Below, piece by piece: positions 11,290-11,295 of a stretch of 11,295 bases of DNA. Each line of letters opens with the position of its first letter. Position 1 is the stretch's first letter. The DNA is from Clostridiales bacterium (GTDB lineage: Bacteria; Bacillota; Clostridia; Oscillospirales; Oscillospiraceae): assembly GCA_003533405.1 (NCBI GenBank), contig DQDL01000030.1, forward strand, positions 6,187-17,481, in the 5' to 3' direction. A program made the position numbers and the translations under genes. The notes beneath the pieces were generated by a model that was not told where the DNA came from, searched no databases, and was given only the letters and a program-made list of their open reading frames with translations.

Positions 11290-11295
11290 TAGTGT

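Overview
The window looks like the chromosome of a Gram-positive Clostridia member, perhaps an Oscillospiraceae/Ruminococcus-type gut bacterium. This is inferred from the AGGAGG-type ribosome binding sites, TTG starts, sigma-A promoters with 17-bp spacers, roughly balanced GC, and the mix of mgtE, an ABC1-kinase and a Clostridia-style small integrative element. No species can be named from the sequence alone.

Host left flank (1-3028): the 3' end of an unrecognised gene, then an AarF/UbiB-type ABC1 kinase in the same transcription unit. A convergent NUDIX hydrolase shares a bidirectional terminator with it. Next come an FMN-binding split-barrel (pyridoxamine-phosphate-oxidase family) gene with its own promoter, and a tRNA-Arg(CCG) gene with its own promoter.

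Integrative element (about 6.3 kb, 2982-9336): a tyrosine integrase has inserted an element into the 3' part of the tRNA-Arg gene, leaving a 47-bp direct repeat. The left copy completes a functional tRNA. The right copy is the displaced tRNA 3' end, still followed by what looks like the original host tRNA terminator. The element holds an integrase and XRE repressor on the minus strand. Divergent from them is a tight plus-strand cluster of an excisionase-like HTH protein and two winged-helix proteins. A repeat-rich non-coding block follows that could be an origin. Then come a coiled-coil protein overlapping a sigma-70-family factor, and a divergent pair (an unknown 190-aa protein and a ribbon-helix-helix protein) governed by three palindromic operators. 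Last is a convergent pair of a consensus-promoter small RNA and a 27-codon peptide gene resembling a type I toxin-antitoxin locus. AATTCAAC boxes near both ends look like integrase arm sites. No capsid, packaging, relaxase or secretion genes are visible, so the element is a minimal cryptic island or a possible phage satellite.

Host right flank (9337-11295): a short non-coding stretch, then mgtE (Mg2+ transporter) on the minus strand. It has a consensus-like promoter and a roughly 250-nt leader containing a strong SD with a 29-codon upstream ORF and an intrinsic terminator, suggesting control by transcription attenuation.

The most notable undescribed item is the small RNA/27-aa peptide pair at 8817-9030. 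Next are the three-operator divergent module (8456-8561), the repeat block (6099-6467) and the mgtE leader.
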